Below are positions 6,025 through 15,112 of a DNA stretch of 31,005 nucleotides, one piece after another. The DNA is taken from the NCBI GenBank assembly GCA_964506325.1, contig CAZDLO010000042.1, positions 1 through 31,005 on the forward strand. The letters are read 5' to 3'. The first letter of the stretch is position 1. Every line of letters starts with the position of its first letter. The position numbers and the translations under genes are program-made. The notes under the pieces are model-generated. The model was not told the origin of the DNA. It saw nothing but the letters and a program-made list of their open reading frames with translations, and searched no databases. Source of the stretch: CAINVV01 sp964506325. Its GTDB lineage: Bacteria > Bacteroidota > Bacteroidia > Bacteroidales > Prolixibacteraceae.

Positions 6025-9000
6025 GTGAAAATTGGCAGAAAACTTACGGACAGCGAAGTATTTGGTTTTTCGCAGGTTAACTCCGAACATTGCAGGCACA
6101 AAATTTTTAACGGAACTTTTATCATTGACGGGGTTGAGAAAAAGTCAACCCTGTTCGAAATGATAAAGAAAACAACCCGGACCAACCCTAACACCGTAGT
6201 ATCAGCCTATAAAGACAATTGTTCCTTCACCGAAGGCCCTGAGGCAGAGCAATTTGCTCCTGTTTCGTCTGACCAGCCTGATTATTTCCAGGTGACTGAT
6301 ATCCAGACTGTTCTTTCCTTAAAAGCTGAAACCCACAATTTTCCGACAACAGTGGAACCTTTTAACGGTGCAGCTACCGGAACAGGTGGTGAAATCAGGG
6401 ACCGCATGGCTGGAGGTAAAGGCAGCTACCCTATCGCAGGAACTGCAGTTTATATGACTTCCTACTCAAGGAATGACGGACAAAACAGGCACTGGGAACA
6501 AAACGTCGCACCTAGAAAGTGGCTTTATCATGACCCTGAAGAGCTTCTTATCAAGGCCTCCAATGGCGCTTCTGATTTTGGAAATAAATTCGGGCAACCG
6601 CTTATCAATGGCTCAGTACTTACCTTCGAACATGCTGAAAACCATAAGAAATTTGGATACGACAAAGTTATCATGCAGGCAGGTGGTATCGGTTATGCAA
6701 GAAAGGAAGACAGCCTGAAAGGCAAGCCGGAAAAAGGTGAAAGCGTGATTTTGCTGGGTGGTGACAACTATCGCATCGGTATGGGTGGCGGAGCAGTTTC
6801 TTCGGTAGATACAGGTGAATTTGAAAGCCATATCGAATTGAATGCTGTGCAGCGTGCTAACCCGGAGATGCAAAAAAGGGCGTACAATACCATAAGGGCT
6901 CTGGCTGAATCCGGAAAGAACCCGATAGTGTCGATTCATGATCACGGGGCAGGCGGGCACTTAAATTGCCTCTCGGAACTGGTGGAAGAGACCGGTGGTA
7001 AAATATTTGTGGATTGTCTGCCTGTCGGGGATCCAACTTTATCTGCCAAAGAAATTGTAGGGAATGAATCCCAGGAACGAATGGGATTTGTTACAGGTGC
7101 GGAAAATATTGAGTGGATTCGTCGAATTGCAGAACGTGAGCGCTCTCCTTTTTATGTTATTGGGGAGACAACCGGTGACCACAGATTCACCTTTACCAAC
7201 CGGAAAAATGGAGAGCGTCCGATAGACATGGAACTTACAACACTATTTGGAAAGCCTCCCCGCACTATCCTGGAAGACAAATCACCCGTTACCAGTTACA
7301 AAAATATCACATATTCTAAAGGACTGTTAATTGATTATTTAGAGCAAGTCCTGCAGCTTGAATCTGTTGGTTGCAAAGATTGGCTGACAAACAAAGTGGA
7401 CCGCTCAGTTACGGGTAAGATTGCCAAGCAGCAATGTGCCGGAGAATTGCAGCTTCCGTTGAACAACCTTGGTGCTGTTGCCATCGACTACCAGGGACTA
7501 AAAGGTATAGCAACCTCCCTGGGACATGCCCCGGCTGCCGGACTTATAAGCCCGGAAAACGGTTCGGTTCTTTCAATTGCCGAAGCCTTAACCAATATTG
7601 TGTGGGCTCCCCTCACACATGGTCTGAAGGGAATATCACTCTCTGCCAACTGGATGTGGCCTGCTAAAAACCAGGGTGAAAATGCCCGTCTTTACCAGGC
7701 GGTTGAAGCTGCCTCTGATTTTGCATGTGCCCTAGGAATCAATATCCCAACAGGTAAAGATTCCCTGTCAATGACACAGAAATACAAGGATGAAGTCGTA
7801 TATGCACCGGGAACAGTTATCATATCCGCCTCCGGTGAAGTTTCAAACCTAAGGAAGATTGTAGAGCCGGTTTTAATCAAAGATCCCTCACAAAAACTGT
7901 ATTACATTGATTTTTCAAGATCGGCGATGTGCCTTGGAGGAAGTTCGCTGGGACAAGTCCTTTCTGCTTTGGGAGAAGAAACCCCACAGGTAACTGATCC
8001 CCTCTATTTCGCTGCCGCATTTGAAACATTGCAGAAGGCAATCCACCTGGATTTGATAGTTAGCGGGCATGATATTTCCTCCGGTGGACTGATAGTCACA
8101 CTGTTAGAGCTCTGTTTTTCCGATAATGAAGCAGGTCTCGAGATTGATTTATCACTCCTGAAAGAAGATGACATCGTAAAATTGCTTTTTAGCGAGAATC
8201 CGGGCGTTGTTGTTCAGACTTCAGATTCAGTAAATTTCGAGCGACTTTTTCTGCAAAATGAAGTGGCTTTTATGCCTATCGGGAATCCTGTTCCAGAAAG
8301 GGTAATCCGCGTAAGAAATAACCATGAAAATTTCCTTTTCCATATTGATGATTTAAGGGAAAAATGGTTCAGGCCTTCCTACCTCCTTGATCAGAGGCAA
8401 TGTGGCAAAGAATTGGCAATAAGCCGTTTGAACAATTACAAGAAAAATATTCTCTCCTTCAATTTTGGAAAATTTGCCGGAGATTATGCTTCCCTTGGAA
8501 TAGAGCCCAAACGTCGCGAACCATCCGGAATAAAAGCGGCAATTATCCGTGAAAAAGGGGTAAATGGTGACAGGGAGATGGCATGGAGCCTCTACCTTGC
8601 TGGGTTTGATGTCAAAGACGTTCACATGACAGACTTGATTTCCGGCCGTGAAACGTTGGAAGAAGTCAGCCTTATTGTATTTGTTGGAGGTTTCTCCAAT
8701 TCCGATGTTCTGGGCTCTGCAATTGGCTGGGCGGGAGCATTTAAATACAATGACAGAGCAAAAGCCTCACTTGAAAGGTTTTACAAAAGAAAAGATACCT
8801 TAAGCCTTGGAATCTGCAATGGGTGTCAGCTGATGATTGCCCTTGATTTGATTTATCCGGAGAAAAGGGAGAAGATCAAAATGCTTCACAATGCATCCCA
8901 TAAATTTGAATCAGCATTCTTAAATGTTGATATACACAGTAATGAATCAGTTTTGTTGAAATCTCTTGCCGGAAAAAGGTTGGGAGTCTGGGTAGCACAT

Positions 9001-9279
9001 GGGGAAGGCAAATTCTCAATGCCTGAAAATGAAGGCGAGTACCTGATACCGGTTAAATATTCTTTTGAAAACTATCCAGGTAACCCAAATGGTTCAGATT
9101 ACAATACTGCTGCAATCTGTTCTGCTGATGGTCGTCACCTGGCTATGATGCCTCATATGGAAAGAGCCATATACCCCTGGCAATGGGGCGTTTATCCTTC
9201 TGACAGAAAGGATGATCAGCTTTCTCCATGGATTGAAGCCTTTTTGAATGCTAAAAATTGGATTGAAATGATAAAGTAA
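6025..9279 (+). CDS. purL: Phosphoribosylformylglycinamidine synthase, main part (FGAM synthase plus glutaminase domains)
   Basis: Catalyses ATP- and glutamine-dependent conversion of FGAR to FGAM, the fourth step of purine synthesis. This open frame (1084 residues from a GTG) holds the linker end with VNSEHCRHKIFNG, both FGAM-synthase (AIRS-like) halves including LKAETHNFPTTVEPF and SIHDHGAGGH, and a C-terminal class I glutamine amidotransferase domain. The amidotransferase nucleophile is Cys931 in GICNGCQ, with the His/Glu pair in MMPHMERAIYP. Together with the upstream piece and the TGA codon it makes 1,227 codons from 5596, the normal length for this form. GTG 6025 is preceded at 8 bp by GGAGG (6012-6016), so independent initiation is conceivable; otherwise this is the 3' part of a broken gene. 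Everything after the TGA looks intact. Confidence 0.9.
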   Translation: MKIGRKLTDSEVFGFSQVNSEHCRHKIFNGTFIIDGVEKKSTLFEMIKKTTRTNPNTVVSAYKDNCSFTEGPEAEQFAPVSSDQPDYFQVTDIQTVLSLKAETHNFPTTVEPFNGAATGTGGEIRDRMAGGKGSYPIAGTAVYMTSYSRNDGQNRHWEQNVAPRKWLYHDPEELLIKASNGASDFGNKFGQPLINGSVLTFEHAENHKKFGYDKVIMQAGGIGYARKEDSLKGKPEKGESVILLGGDNYRIGMGGGAVSSVDTGEFESHIELNAVQRANPEMQKRAYNTIRALAESGKNPIVSIHDHGAGGHLNCLSELVEETGGKIFVDCLPVGDPTLSAKEIVGNESQERMGFVTGAENIEWIRRIAERERSPFYVIGETTGDHRFTFTNRKNGERPIDMELTTLFGKPPRTILEDKSPVTSYKNITYSKGLLIDYLEQVLQLESVGCKDWLTNKVDRSVTGKIAKQQCAGELQLPLNNLGAVAIDYQGLKGIATSLGHAPAAGLISPENGSVLSIAEALTNIVWAPLTHGLKGISLSANWMWPAKNQGENARLYQAVEAASDFACALGINIPTGKDSLSMTQKYKDEVVYAPGTVIISASGEVSNLRKIVEPVLIKDPSQKLYYIDFSRSAMCLGGSSLGQVLSALGEETPQVTDPLYFAAAFETLQKAIHLDLIVSGHDISSGGLIVTLLELCFSDNEAGLEIDLSLLKEDDIVKLLFSENPGVVVQTSDSVNFERLFLQNEVAFMPIGNPVPERVIRVRNNHENFLFHIDDLREKWFRPSYLLDQRQCGKELAISRLNNYKKNILSFNFGKFAGDYASLGIEPKRREPSGIKAAIIREKGVNGDREMAWSLYLAGFDVKDVHMTDLISGRETLEEVSLIVFVGGFSNSDVLGSAIGWAGAFKYNDRAKASLERFYKRKDTLSLGICNGCQLMIALDLIYPEKREKIKMLHNASHKFESAFLNVDIHSNESVLLKSLAGKRLGVWVAHGEGKFSMPENEGEYLIPVKYSFENYPGNPNGSDYNTAAICSADGRHLAMMPHMERAIYPWQWGVYPSDRKDDQLSPWIEAFLNAKNWIEMIK

Positions 9280-9281
9280 AA

Positions 9282-9311
9282 AATCCCCGCAACCTGAAAA
9301 TTGCGGGGATT
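9282..9311. terminator. Bidirectional intrinsic terminator between purL and the Sel1 gene
   Basis: AATCCCCGCAA (9282-9292) pairs perfectly with TTGCGGGGATT (9301-9311) across an 8-nt loop. An A-run lies on the left and a T-run on the right, so a U-tract follows the hairpin on both strands. It lies 2 bp after the purL stop and 2 bp from the stop of the convergent Sel1 gene. Confidence 0.92.
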
Positions 9312-9313
9312 TT

Positions 9314-11458
9314 TTACTTGTTCTCCTCAGGTTTGTAGCCCCGGCTAAGGGATCTTGTCAGGTACTGTTCACGTTTAACGGAGTCCTCATATCCAGGTTC
9401 AGATTCAAAAATCCTGGAAAGGAGGTAATCAGCTTCTCCCAACCCATGATCGGAGGCAAGATTAAAATACTCCATGGCTTTGTCAATATCTTTACTTACA
9501 ACTTCCCCGGTTGAATAAAACTCTCCCAAACTAATCCAGGAGGCTGCAAAGCCATTTTCTGCAGATTTACGAAAAAGCTGCATTGCCGCAGATTTATTCT
9601 CATCCACACCTTCACCGTAGTAAAGCATTCCTGCCAGGTTGTATTGTGACTGGGGATAATTTTTATCTGCCGCTTTTTTGAAATAAAAATATGCCTTCTG
9701 AAAGTTCTTTTCACCGGTCTCTCCAAAGTACCACATAACTCCTAAGTTATAGGAACCCAGCATGAACCCCGATTCATCTGCCATGGTATACCATTTGAAA
9801 GCCTCCTGAAGATCCACCTGTATTCCCTTCCCCTGGTGGTAAACATTTCCAAGGTTGTTCATGGCTTCAGCAATTCCCGCCTTGGCAGCTACTTCATACT
9901 GTTCAATAGATTTTTGGGGATCAGCCTCGCAACCCTGACCGGTTTCGAACAAAACAGCGAGATTGAATGCTGCCTTTGCATAACCCGCAGCAGAAGCCTG
10001 CCTGTACCATCTCAATGCTTCACTGATATCCTTTTCAACTTTCACCCCATTCTCAAGATAAACTGCAGTTTTGAACATCGCACCAGGTACCCCTTTTTCC
10101 GCAGCTTTCAAATACCATTCAAACGCTTTGTCCTTGTCGGACCAATAGGTCTCCCCTTTCTCATGCAATAGTCCCAAAATATAGCAGGCCCTTGGATGAC
10201 CAGCCTCAGCAGCCTTTTTAAAATAATCGCCGGCCGAATATTTATCACGCTCGATCCATTCTCCCGCAAGGCAGATGCTTGCATACTGGAACTGCGCTTC
10301 AAGATTACCTTTTTCTGCTGCTTTACGGTAATTATCAACAGCAGTTTTTAAGTTCTTCTCTACACCTTCTCCGGTTGCGTGCCTTTTGGCCATTTGTAAC
10401 ATAGCCTCTGCGCTGCCATTGGCTGCTGCCTTTTTAAGCATGTCAACACCATGAAAATCAGATTGTTTGAGATAATATTCAGCCAAAGCTTCCTGTGCAT
10501 CTGAAAATCCCCTGTCAGCAGCTTTCTGGTACAGTTCGAGGTAGTCTTCCTGGCTGGTTTCCTCTTTTAACTTTGCCATCAGATAGATGGCCTCACTGTA
10601 ATCAGCAAGTACTGCCTGATCAAGGTAGGATTTTGCTTTCTCAATGTTTTTTTCAGCATCGATACCCAGCAAATATATTTTCCCCAACTTCAGAGCAACC
10701 TCAGAGGAAACGGTTCCCTCAATCTTAGATAGCCACTCCAGGCTAAGCTGGACATTCTTTTCGACTCCCTTTCCTTCATATAGGAATAATCCTACTTTTT
10801 GAAAGGCCGGTTCATATCCTTCATTGGCGGCTTTCACATACCAGTCATATGCCTTCTCCAGCCTGACAGGAACTGTAAGTCCCAACTCGAAGATCTCTCC
10901 AACCTTGCAGATAGCAGGAAGATATCCCTCTTTTGCAGAAGCATACCAATAGTCAACGGCTTCATTGCTATCCTTATAGCCACCTTCACCCGAATACAGC
11001 AGACGTCCGTAATTGTATTTTGCTGCTTTATCTCCGCGTTCAGCTCCTCTTTCATACCATTCAAAGGCTTTGGTCATATCCAACGGCAGACCTTCTCCCT
11101 TTTCCCGCATGCTGCCAATATAGTTGCAGGCTTCAATTCCCCCTGCACGTGCCGACTCCAGAAAAAATCTGACAGACTTTTCATAGGATTGTGAGCGATC
11201 CTTGCCCTCATAATACATGATTCCTATTTCCAGCGCTGCCTTGACAAAATCCGTTTCGTAATCAGCATGAAAAAGCTCAATGGCCTCCTGCACGGAAGGA
11301 TTGTTCGCAAACAGATCAAGAAATATCATTCCAGGCTTAAATCCTGATTCAATACTTTTTTCAATCCGCCTGATTCCCTTATCATTATTTCCTTTCTCCA
11401 GGGAGGCGATCCCACACCTGAATCTACGGGGATAAGATTTTAATATTTCTTTATTCAT
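9314..11458 (-). CDS. Large Sel1-repeat (TPR-like) protein
   Basis: 714 residues made almost wholly of about 17-18 Sel1-like repeats (~36 residues each), recognisable by recurring blocks such as AEAMNNLGNVYHQGKG, AFEWYERGAERGDKAA and AMLQMAKRHATGEGVEKN. The repeats form an alpha-alpha superhelix that binds other proteins. No signal peptide, lipobox or membrane segment is seen at the N-terminus (MNKEILKSYPRRFRCGIASL), so a cytoplasmic scaffold is more likely than the secreted Sel1 proteins common elsewhere. No enzymatic domain is visible. It is a single-gene unit sharing the bidirectional terminator with purL. Binding partner and function are unknown. Confidence 0.9.
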   Translation of the reverse strand: MNKEILKSYPRRFRCGIASLEKGNNDKGIRRIEKSIESGFKPGMIFLDLFANNPSVQEAIELFHADYETDFVKAALEIGIMYYEGKDRSQSYEKSVRFFLESARAGGIEACNYIGSMREKGEGLPLDMTKAFEWYERGAERGDKAAKYNYGRLLYSGEGGYKDSNEAVDYWYASAKEGYLPAICKVGEIFELGLTVPVRLEKAYDWYVKAANEGYEPAFQKVGLFLYEGKGVEKNVQLSLEWLSKIEGTVSSEVALKLGKIYLLGIDAEKNIEKAKSYLDQAVLADYSEAIYLMAKLKEETSQEDYLELYQKAADRGFSDAQEALAEYYLKQSDFHGVDMLKKAAANGSAEAMLQMAKRHATGEGVEKNLKTAVDNYRKAAEKGNLEAQFQYASICLAGEWIERDKYSAGDYFKKAAEAGHPRACYILGLLHEKGETYWSDKDKAFEWYLKAAEKGVPGAMFKTAVYLENGVKVEKDISEALRWYRQASAAGYAKAAFNLAVLFETGQGCEADPQKSIEQYEVAAKAGIAEAMNNLGNVYHQGKGIQVDLQEAFKWYTMADESGFMLGSYNLGVMWYFGETGEKNFQKAYFYFKKAADKNYPQSQYNLAGMLYYGEGVDENKSAAMQLFRKSAENGFAASWISLGEFYSTGEVVSKDIDKAMEYFNLASDHGLGEADYLLSRIFESEPGYEDSVKREQYLTRSLSRGYKPEENK

Positions 11459-11693
11459 CCGCCAATAATTTGTCTTTAACAGTCATTTAAGCATTGCAAC
11501 TTCTTTTCTTCGCGACAATTTTTGTCTTAAGATGCCGTACCCTAAATATTGAATTTAACTCAATTTGGACCAAAAATAGTGATTAACCGACAATCTAAAC
11601 AATTTGAATACCCGAAAAACCAATATATAAAATCTTTTGTTTTATTTAGCATCTTTAAGTGCTGATCTTATTACAAATTTCCGGCACCCGCCA

Positions 11694-12242
11694 ATGAGTA
11701 CTACAGATTCAATATCCTTAATAACAAAGTACTACAAGCCAAAATCCAAGGCTTACCAGATTCTTTACGGACACAGCCGTTCGGTGGCAGACAAAGCTTT
11801 GAAGATTGCCATGAATCATCCGGAACTTAATCCTGATCTCATTTTTCTGGAAGAAGCTTCCCTCACTCATGATATCGGGATATTTATGACCAACGCTCCG
11901 GACCTTTATTGTTTTGGGGACTATCCCTACCTTTGTCATGGTTACCTGGGATGCGAACTGCTGACTTCGTCAGGTTTTCCTGAACATGGCCTTGTTTGCG
12001 AAAGGCATACGGGAGTCGGGATTTCGAAGGAGGAAATCATTGATAAGAAACTGCCGCTGCCGTACAGGGATCTATTGCCTGAAACCGTTGAAGAACAAAT
12101 CATTGCATTTGCCGACAAGTTTTATTCCAAAAGTGGTGATATTTTAAAGGAAAAGTCTCTGCAGGAAGTCCGAAAATCTGTTTCGAAGTTTGGAAAACAT
12201 AATATTGCGCGGTTCAATGAGTGGTGCGATTTATTTCTGTAA
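11694..12242 (+). CDS. HD-domain phosphohydrolase family protein
   Basis: 182 residues from ATG 11694; the frame is open back to a TTG at 11637 but that extension is not HD-like. The metal-binding set is visible: His27 (YGHSRSVA), the His59-Asp60 doublet in LTHDIGIF, His98 and His105 (CERHTGVG), and a later Asp in IIAFADKFYS. HD proteins hydrolyse phosphate esters of nucleotides or other small molecules; the substrate is not evident. The protein is cytoplasmic with no added domain. It is convergent with lptD, with 37 bp between and no clear terminator. Confidence 0.82.
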   Translation: MSTTDSISLITKYYKPKSKAYQILYGHSRSVADKALKIAMNHPELNPDLIFLEEASLTHDIGIFMTNAPDLYCFGDYPYLCHGYLGCELLTSSGFPEHGLVCERHTGVGISKEEIIDKKLPLPYRDLLPETVEEQIIAFADKFYSKSGDILKEKSLQEVRKSVSKFGKHNIARFNEWCDLFL

Positions 12243-12279
12243 AAAACCGCCCCCGGCAAAAGAGGAACACACCTGCCAA

Positions 12280-14952
12280 TTACCTCTGCTTATCAAAAAA
12301 ACTATCCTGCTTGTTGAGCTTTAAATCCTGCAGCATGGCTGCTGTTGCCCTTAAGGTAAAACTGTAACTTTGTCTGTATCCGAAGGGCACAACATTAATT
12401 GACATCTGAAAGCAGTGCATATCCCTGAAAATATTAAACTGGGTAAAGGAAACCTCCATTTTTTGAATGTCCAGACCAGAGGATGCACCAATTTGCCAGC
12501 CTTTGGTCAGGCTCAAATTACCACTAAATTCAACTGTCTGATTGATTGTTGCTTTAGCAGAAGGATCGGGATGATTGTACCTTAAAGTATAATCGAACCT
12601 AAAGTCCCAGGGCATTTTAAAATCGGCATACTCAGGAATATCCGGATAATTTTTCCTTGCATTGTCAATAACTTTCTGATCTTCAGATTTCTCCACAGGC
12701 TTCCCATCAGGGCCAAGCGCTGCTGCTTTTTTTAGCTCATCCTTTTTATCTTTGGCCTTGAAACCGTAACCAAACGACAAATTGGCACTGGTCAGCCTGG
12801 CCAGTTTTTTATTCCTGTCCCATTCGTATACATTTACAAGGTGGCCGTTTTCAAAAGCATACGGATCAAGGATTGCTCCCATGTTTACATCGATGTCCTT
12901 AACCTTCGTTCTGGCAGAAAGATTAATGTTTGACAGGTTAAGGGAATCTGCCGCCAGGTTATAGGAAGACGCAAATGATAACTGATCGAGAAGTTTTACT
13001 TTTTTATACTTTTCATTTGAAAGAGTATCGTCTGAATTCAGCATCTTCATTTCCAGTGTATTGTTGAGATTAAAGCCGACAGACCCCGATTTCCCGGCTC
13101 CGGCAGTCCCAAAAATTGCACCTTCATGGTAAGGATATCTCAATGATACCGGCGTCCCGTTATCGTCGTAGTATTCTATGTCACCGTACATCTTATAACC
13201 GGGTTTACTGAAATCAGGTTGCATGCTGAAGCTCAGGCTTGGAGTCATCAAATGCCTGATGCCCTTAATTTTTGATTTGGGGTTTCTTGGCATAAAATTG
13301 CCATATACTTTGGTCGAGGCACCCACACTCACTGAAAAATCATAATCTCTGGTAAAACCATTTAACGTATCCGTTATTTCAACCAGCTTTTTCTCGGGAT
13401 TATATGCTTTCCTGATCTGTTGTGTATACCATCTTTCATTGTAATTAATTGAAGGACTAATTGTTACAAATTTCAATGCTTTGAATGAGGTATTTACTGG
13501 GATACTGTGCTTTATTCCGTTCTGCCAGTCATTGGTCAGGCTTGAATTGAATAAATTGTACTCTTTGGTGTTAATTGAATTTTGCATGTCAAAATTATAG
13601 CTCATTCCTATCTTTTGATACCACCTTTCTTTACCGCTTGCATTTTTTGATTTGAATGGATAAAGACGGTTGACATTAAAAGTCATCTGAGGCAAAGTCA
13701 GACTTATAGTGGTATCCCGGCTGTTCTGAGAATGCCGGAAGTTGGCGGACATGGTAAAGGGAGTATTTTCCCACCGTTTTGTATAGGAGACGCTGGACTG
13801 CTTTGTGTTTGTAAGATAGTTCTGGGTTGAATAGGCGTTGTTCTGATCGTACTGACTTGTGGAAAAATTCACACTTGCACTGAAAGTCTGGTTTGGACTT
13901 GCTTTAGAATCCATCGAATGATTCCAGGTTATCGCGTAATCATTCTGTATTTTATAATCAGGTAACCCTTGTTCGCCGAAAACATTCTTGTAATAGTTAA
14001 AGTCGAATCCACCGCTAAATTTGTACCTGAGACGGTAATTTGTGTGCAACTTCAAACCTCTTGACCCCTTTGAAAATATATCTCCGCGTAATGCGACATC
14101 AAAATAATCGTTGGCAGCCCAGTAATACCCTAAGTCACGTAAAAAAAATCCACGGTTTATCTCATCACCATAGGTAGGCATTAAAAATCCGGAGGAATAT
14201 TTAGGTGAGTTGGGAAAAAATCCAAACGGAATGAAAAGAAAATAAATCGGCATATCCTCTACCACAAGGTAGGCCGGACCTGTTACTATTTTTTTGTTGG
14301 AAAGTACTTTGGCTTTCGTCATTTGCAGGTAAAAATGGGGGTGCTCGGCATTACAGGTGGTATATTTCCCATCCTTCAGGTTATAGGTGGAATCGTTCAT
14401 CAACTTGGTTTTTCCACTATGGATGAACCCGCCTTCCTGTTCTGTCACTACACCATATACAATCCCTCTCTTTGAAAGGAAGTTGTACCTTATTTCATCC
14501 GCTTCAAATTCCTGATCTCCCTGTTTGAAAATCGGTTTTCCAACGATTGTGCCGGTTGAATCAGGTTTTCCGGTCGCATAAATCAAATTACTGTCTCTGT
14601 TGAGCTCAATATAATCTGCCTTAAGTTCAATTTCCTTGTACTTAACCTGGGCATCCTTGTACATGAAAATCTTGTTGAGCGTGTTGTTGATACTGATTTT
14701 GCCAGCAGCTTTGTATAAAACTTCAGCATCAAAGTCACCACCAGCACCGGTAAGTTTAAGGGTATCCATGGCCATAGAATCCTTCCTTAGAACTGTCAAA
14801 GAGTCATTTACAGGTTTTCTGATTTGTTTAGACAAGTCCAGAACAGGTTTTGCAAGTCTGTTTACGTTTTGAACCGGTTCCTGTGCCACAACAAAAGATT
14901 GCCACAAAAGAAGCAGTAAAAAAGTATATTTTAAAAATCGTATAGTGCCCAA
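12280..14952 (-). CDS. lptD: LPS-assembly protein LptD (OstA-like)
   Basis: 890 residues with a signal peptide (MGTIRFLKYTFLLLLLWQSF, cut near VVAQ). The N-terminal ~200 residues after it are the OstA/LptA-like jellyroll region (AQVKYKEIELKADYIELNRD, KGIVYGVVTEQ-type repeats). The rest is a long beta-barrel with alternating aromatic strands and typical LptD motifs such as IPFGFFPNSPKYSSGFLMP. It inserts LPS or lipooligosaccharide into the outer leaflet of the outer membrane. The start appears to be TTG 14952, because no ATG lies before the signal peptide and an in-frame stop is 39 bp upstream. It is divergent from the amidase gene, an envelope-biogenesis neighbourhood. Confidence 0.88.
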   Translation of the reverse strand: MGTIRFLKYTFLLLLLWQSFVVAQEPVQNVNRLAKPVLDLSKQIRKPVNDSLTVLRKDSMAMDTLKLTGAGGDFDAEVLYKAAGKISINNTLNKIFMYKDAQVKYKEIELKADYIELNRDSNLIYATGKPDSTGTIVGKPIFKQGDQEFEADEIRYNFLSKRGIVYGVVTEQEGGFIHSGKTKLMNDSTYNLKDGKYTTCNAEHPHFYLQMTKAKVLSNKKIVTGPAYLVVEDMPIYFLFIPFGFFPNSPKYSSGFLMPTYGDEINRGFFLRDLGYYWAANDYFDVALRGDIFSKGSRGLKLHTNYRLRYKFSGGFDFNYYKNVFGEQGLPDYKIQNDYAITWNHSMDSKASPNQTFSASVNFSTSQYDQNNAYSTQNYLTNTKQSSVSYTKRWENTPFTMSANFRHSQNSRDTTISLTLPQMTFNVNRLYPFKSKNASGKERWYQKIGMSYNFDMQNSINTKEYNLFNSSLTNDWQNGIKHSIPVNTSFKALKFVTISPSINYNERWYTQQIRKAYNPEKKLVEITDTLNGFTRDYDFSVSVGASTKVYGNFMPRNPKSKIKGIRHLMTPSLSFSMQPDFSKPGYKMYGDIEYYDDNGTPVSLRYPYHEGAIFGTAGAGKSGSVGFNLNNTLEMKMLNSDDTLSNEKYKKVKLLDQLSFASSYNLAADSLNLSNINLSARTKVKDIDVNMGAILDPYAFENGHLVNVYEWDRNKKLARLTSANLSFGYGFKAKDKKDELKKAAALGPDGKPVEKSEDQKVIDNARKNYPDIPEYADFKMPWDFRFDYTLRYNHPDPSAKATINQTVEFSGNLSLTKGWQIGASSGLDIQKMEVSFTQFNIFRDMHCFQMSINVVPFGYRQSYSFTLRATAAMLQDLKLNKQDSFFDKQR

Positions 14953-15007
14953 ATCTAAAGAATTAGGCCGGTTTTTAATCCTTATTTCTTAACTTCGGCC
15001 TGAATGG

Positions 15008-15015
15008 CAAAAGTA
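15008..15015 (-). promoter_or_regulatory. Candidate -7 box for lptD
   Basis: On the minus strand TACTTTTG matches TAnnTTTG and is 55 bp before the TTG start of lptD. The -33 half is weak. Confidence 0.4.
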
Positions 15016-15064
15016 AAAAATAGTACCGGACTAAAAGGGCTCATGGATAAATAATTTAATCTTC

Positions 15065-15072
15065 TATTTTTG
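15065..15072 (+). promoter_or_regulatory. Candidate -7 box for the amidase gene
   Basis: TATTTTTG matches TAnnTTTG exactly, 40 bp before ATG 15113. No clear TTTG at the -33 position. Confidence 0.42.
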
Positions 15073-15112
15073 TGAATGCTTACAATAATTCAATCAGTTC
15101 TATCCTAAAACA

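Noticed and set aside
9496..11194. Multiple ORFs on both strands inside the Sel1-repeat gene
   Set aside because: They recur because the repeats share codon patterns; none looks like a protein family and the Sel1 frame explains the whole region.
11514..11526. GACAATTTTTGTC dyad upstream of the Sel1 gene
   Set aside because: Its half-site resembles the TTTTGTC/GACAAAA stem before dnaA, but five-base arms in AT-rich DNA are expected by chance.
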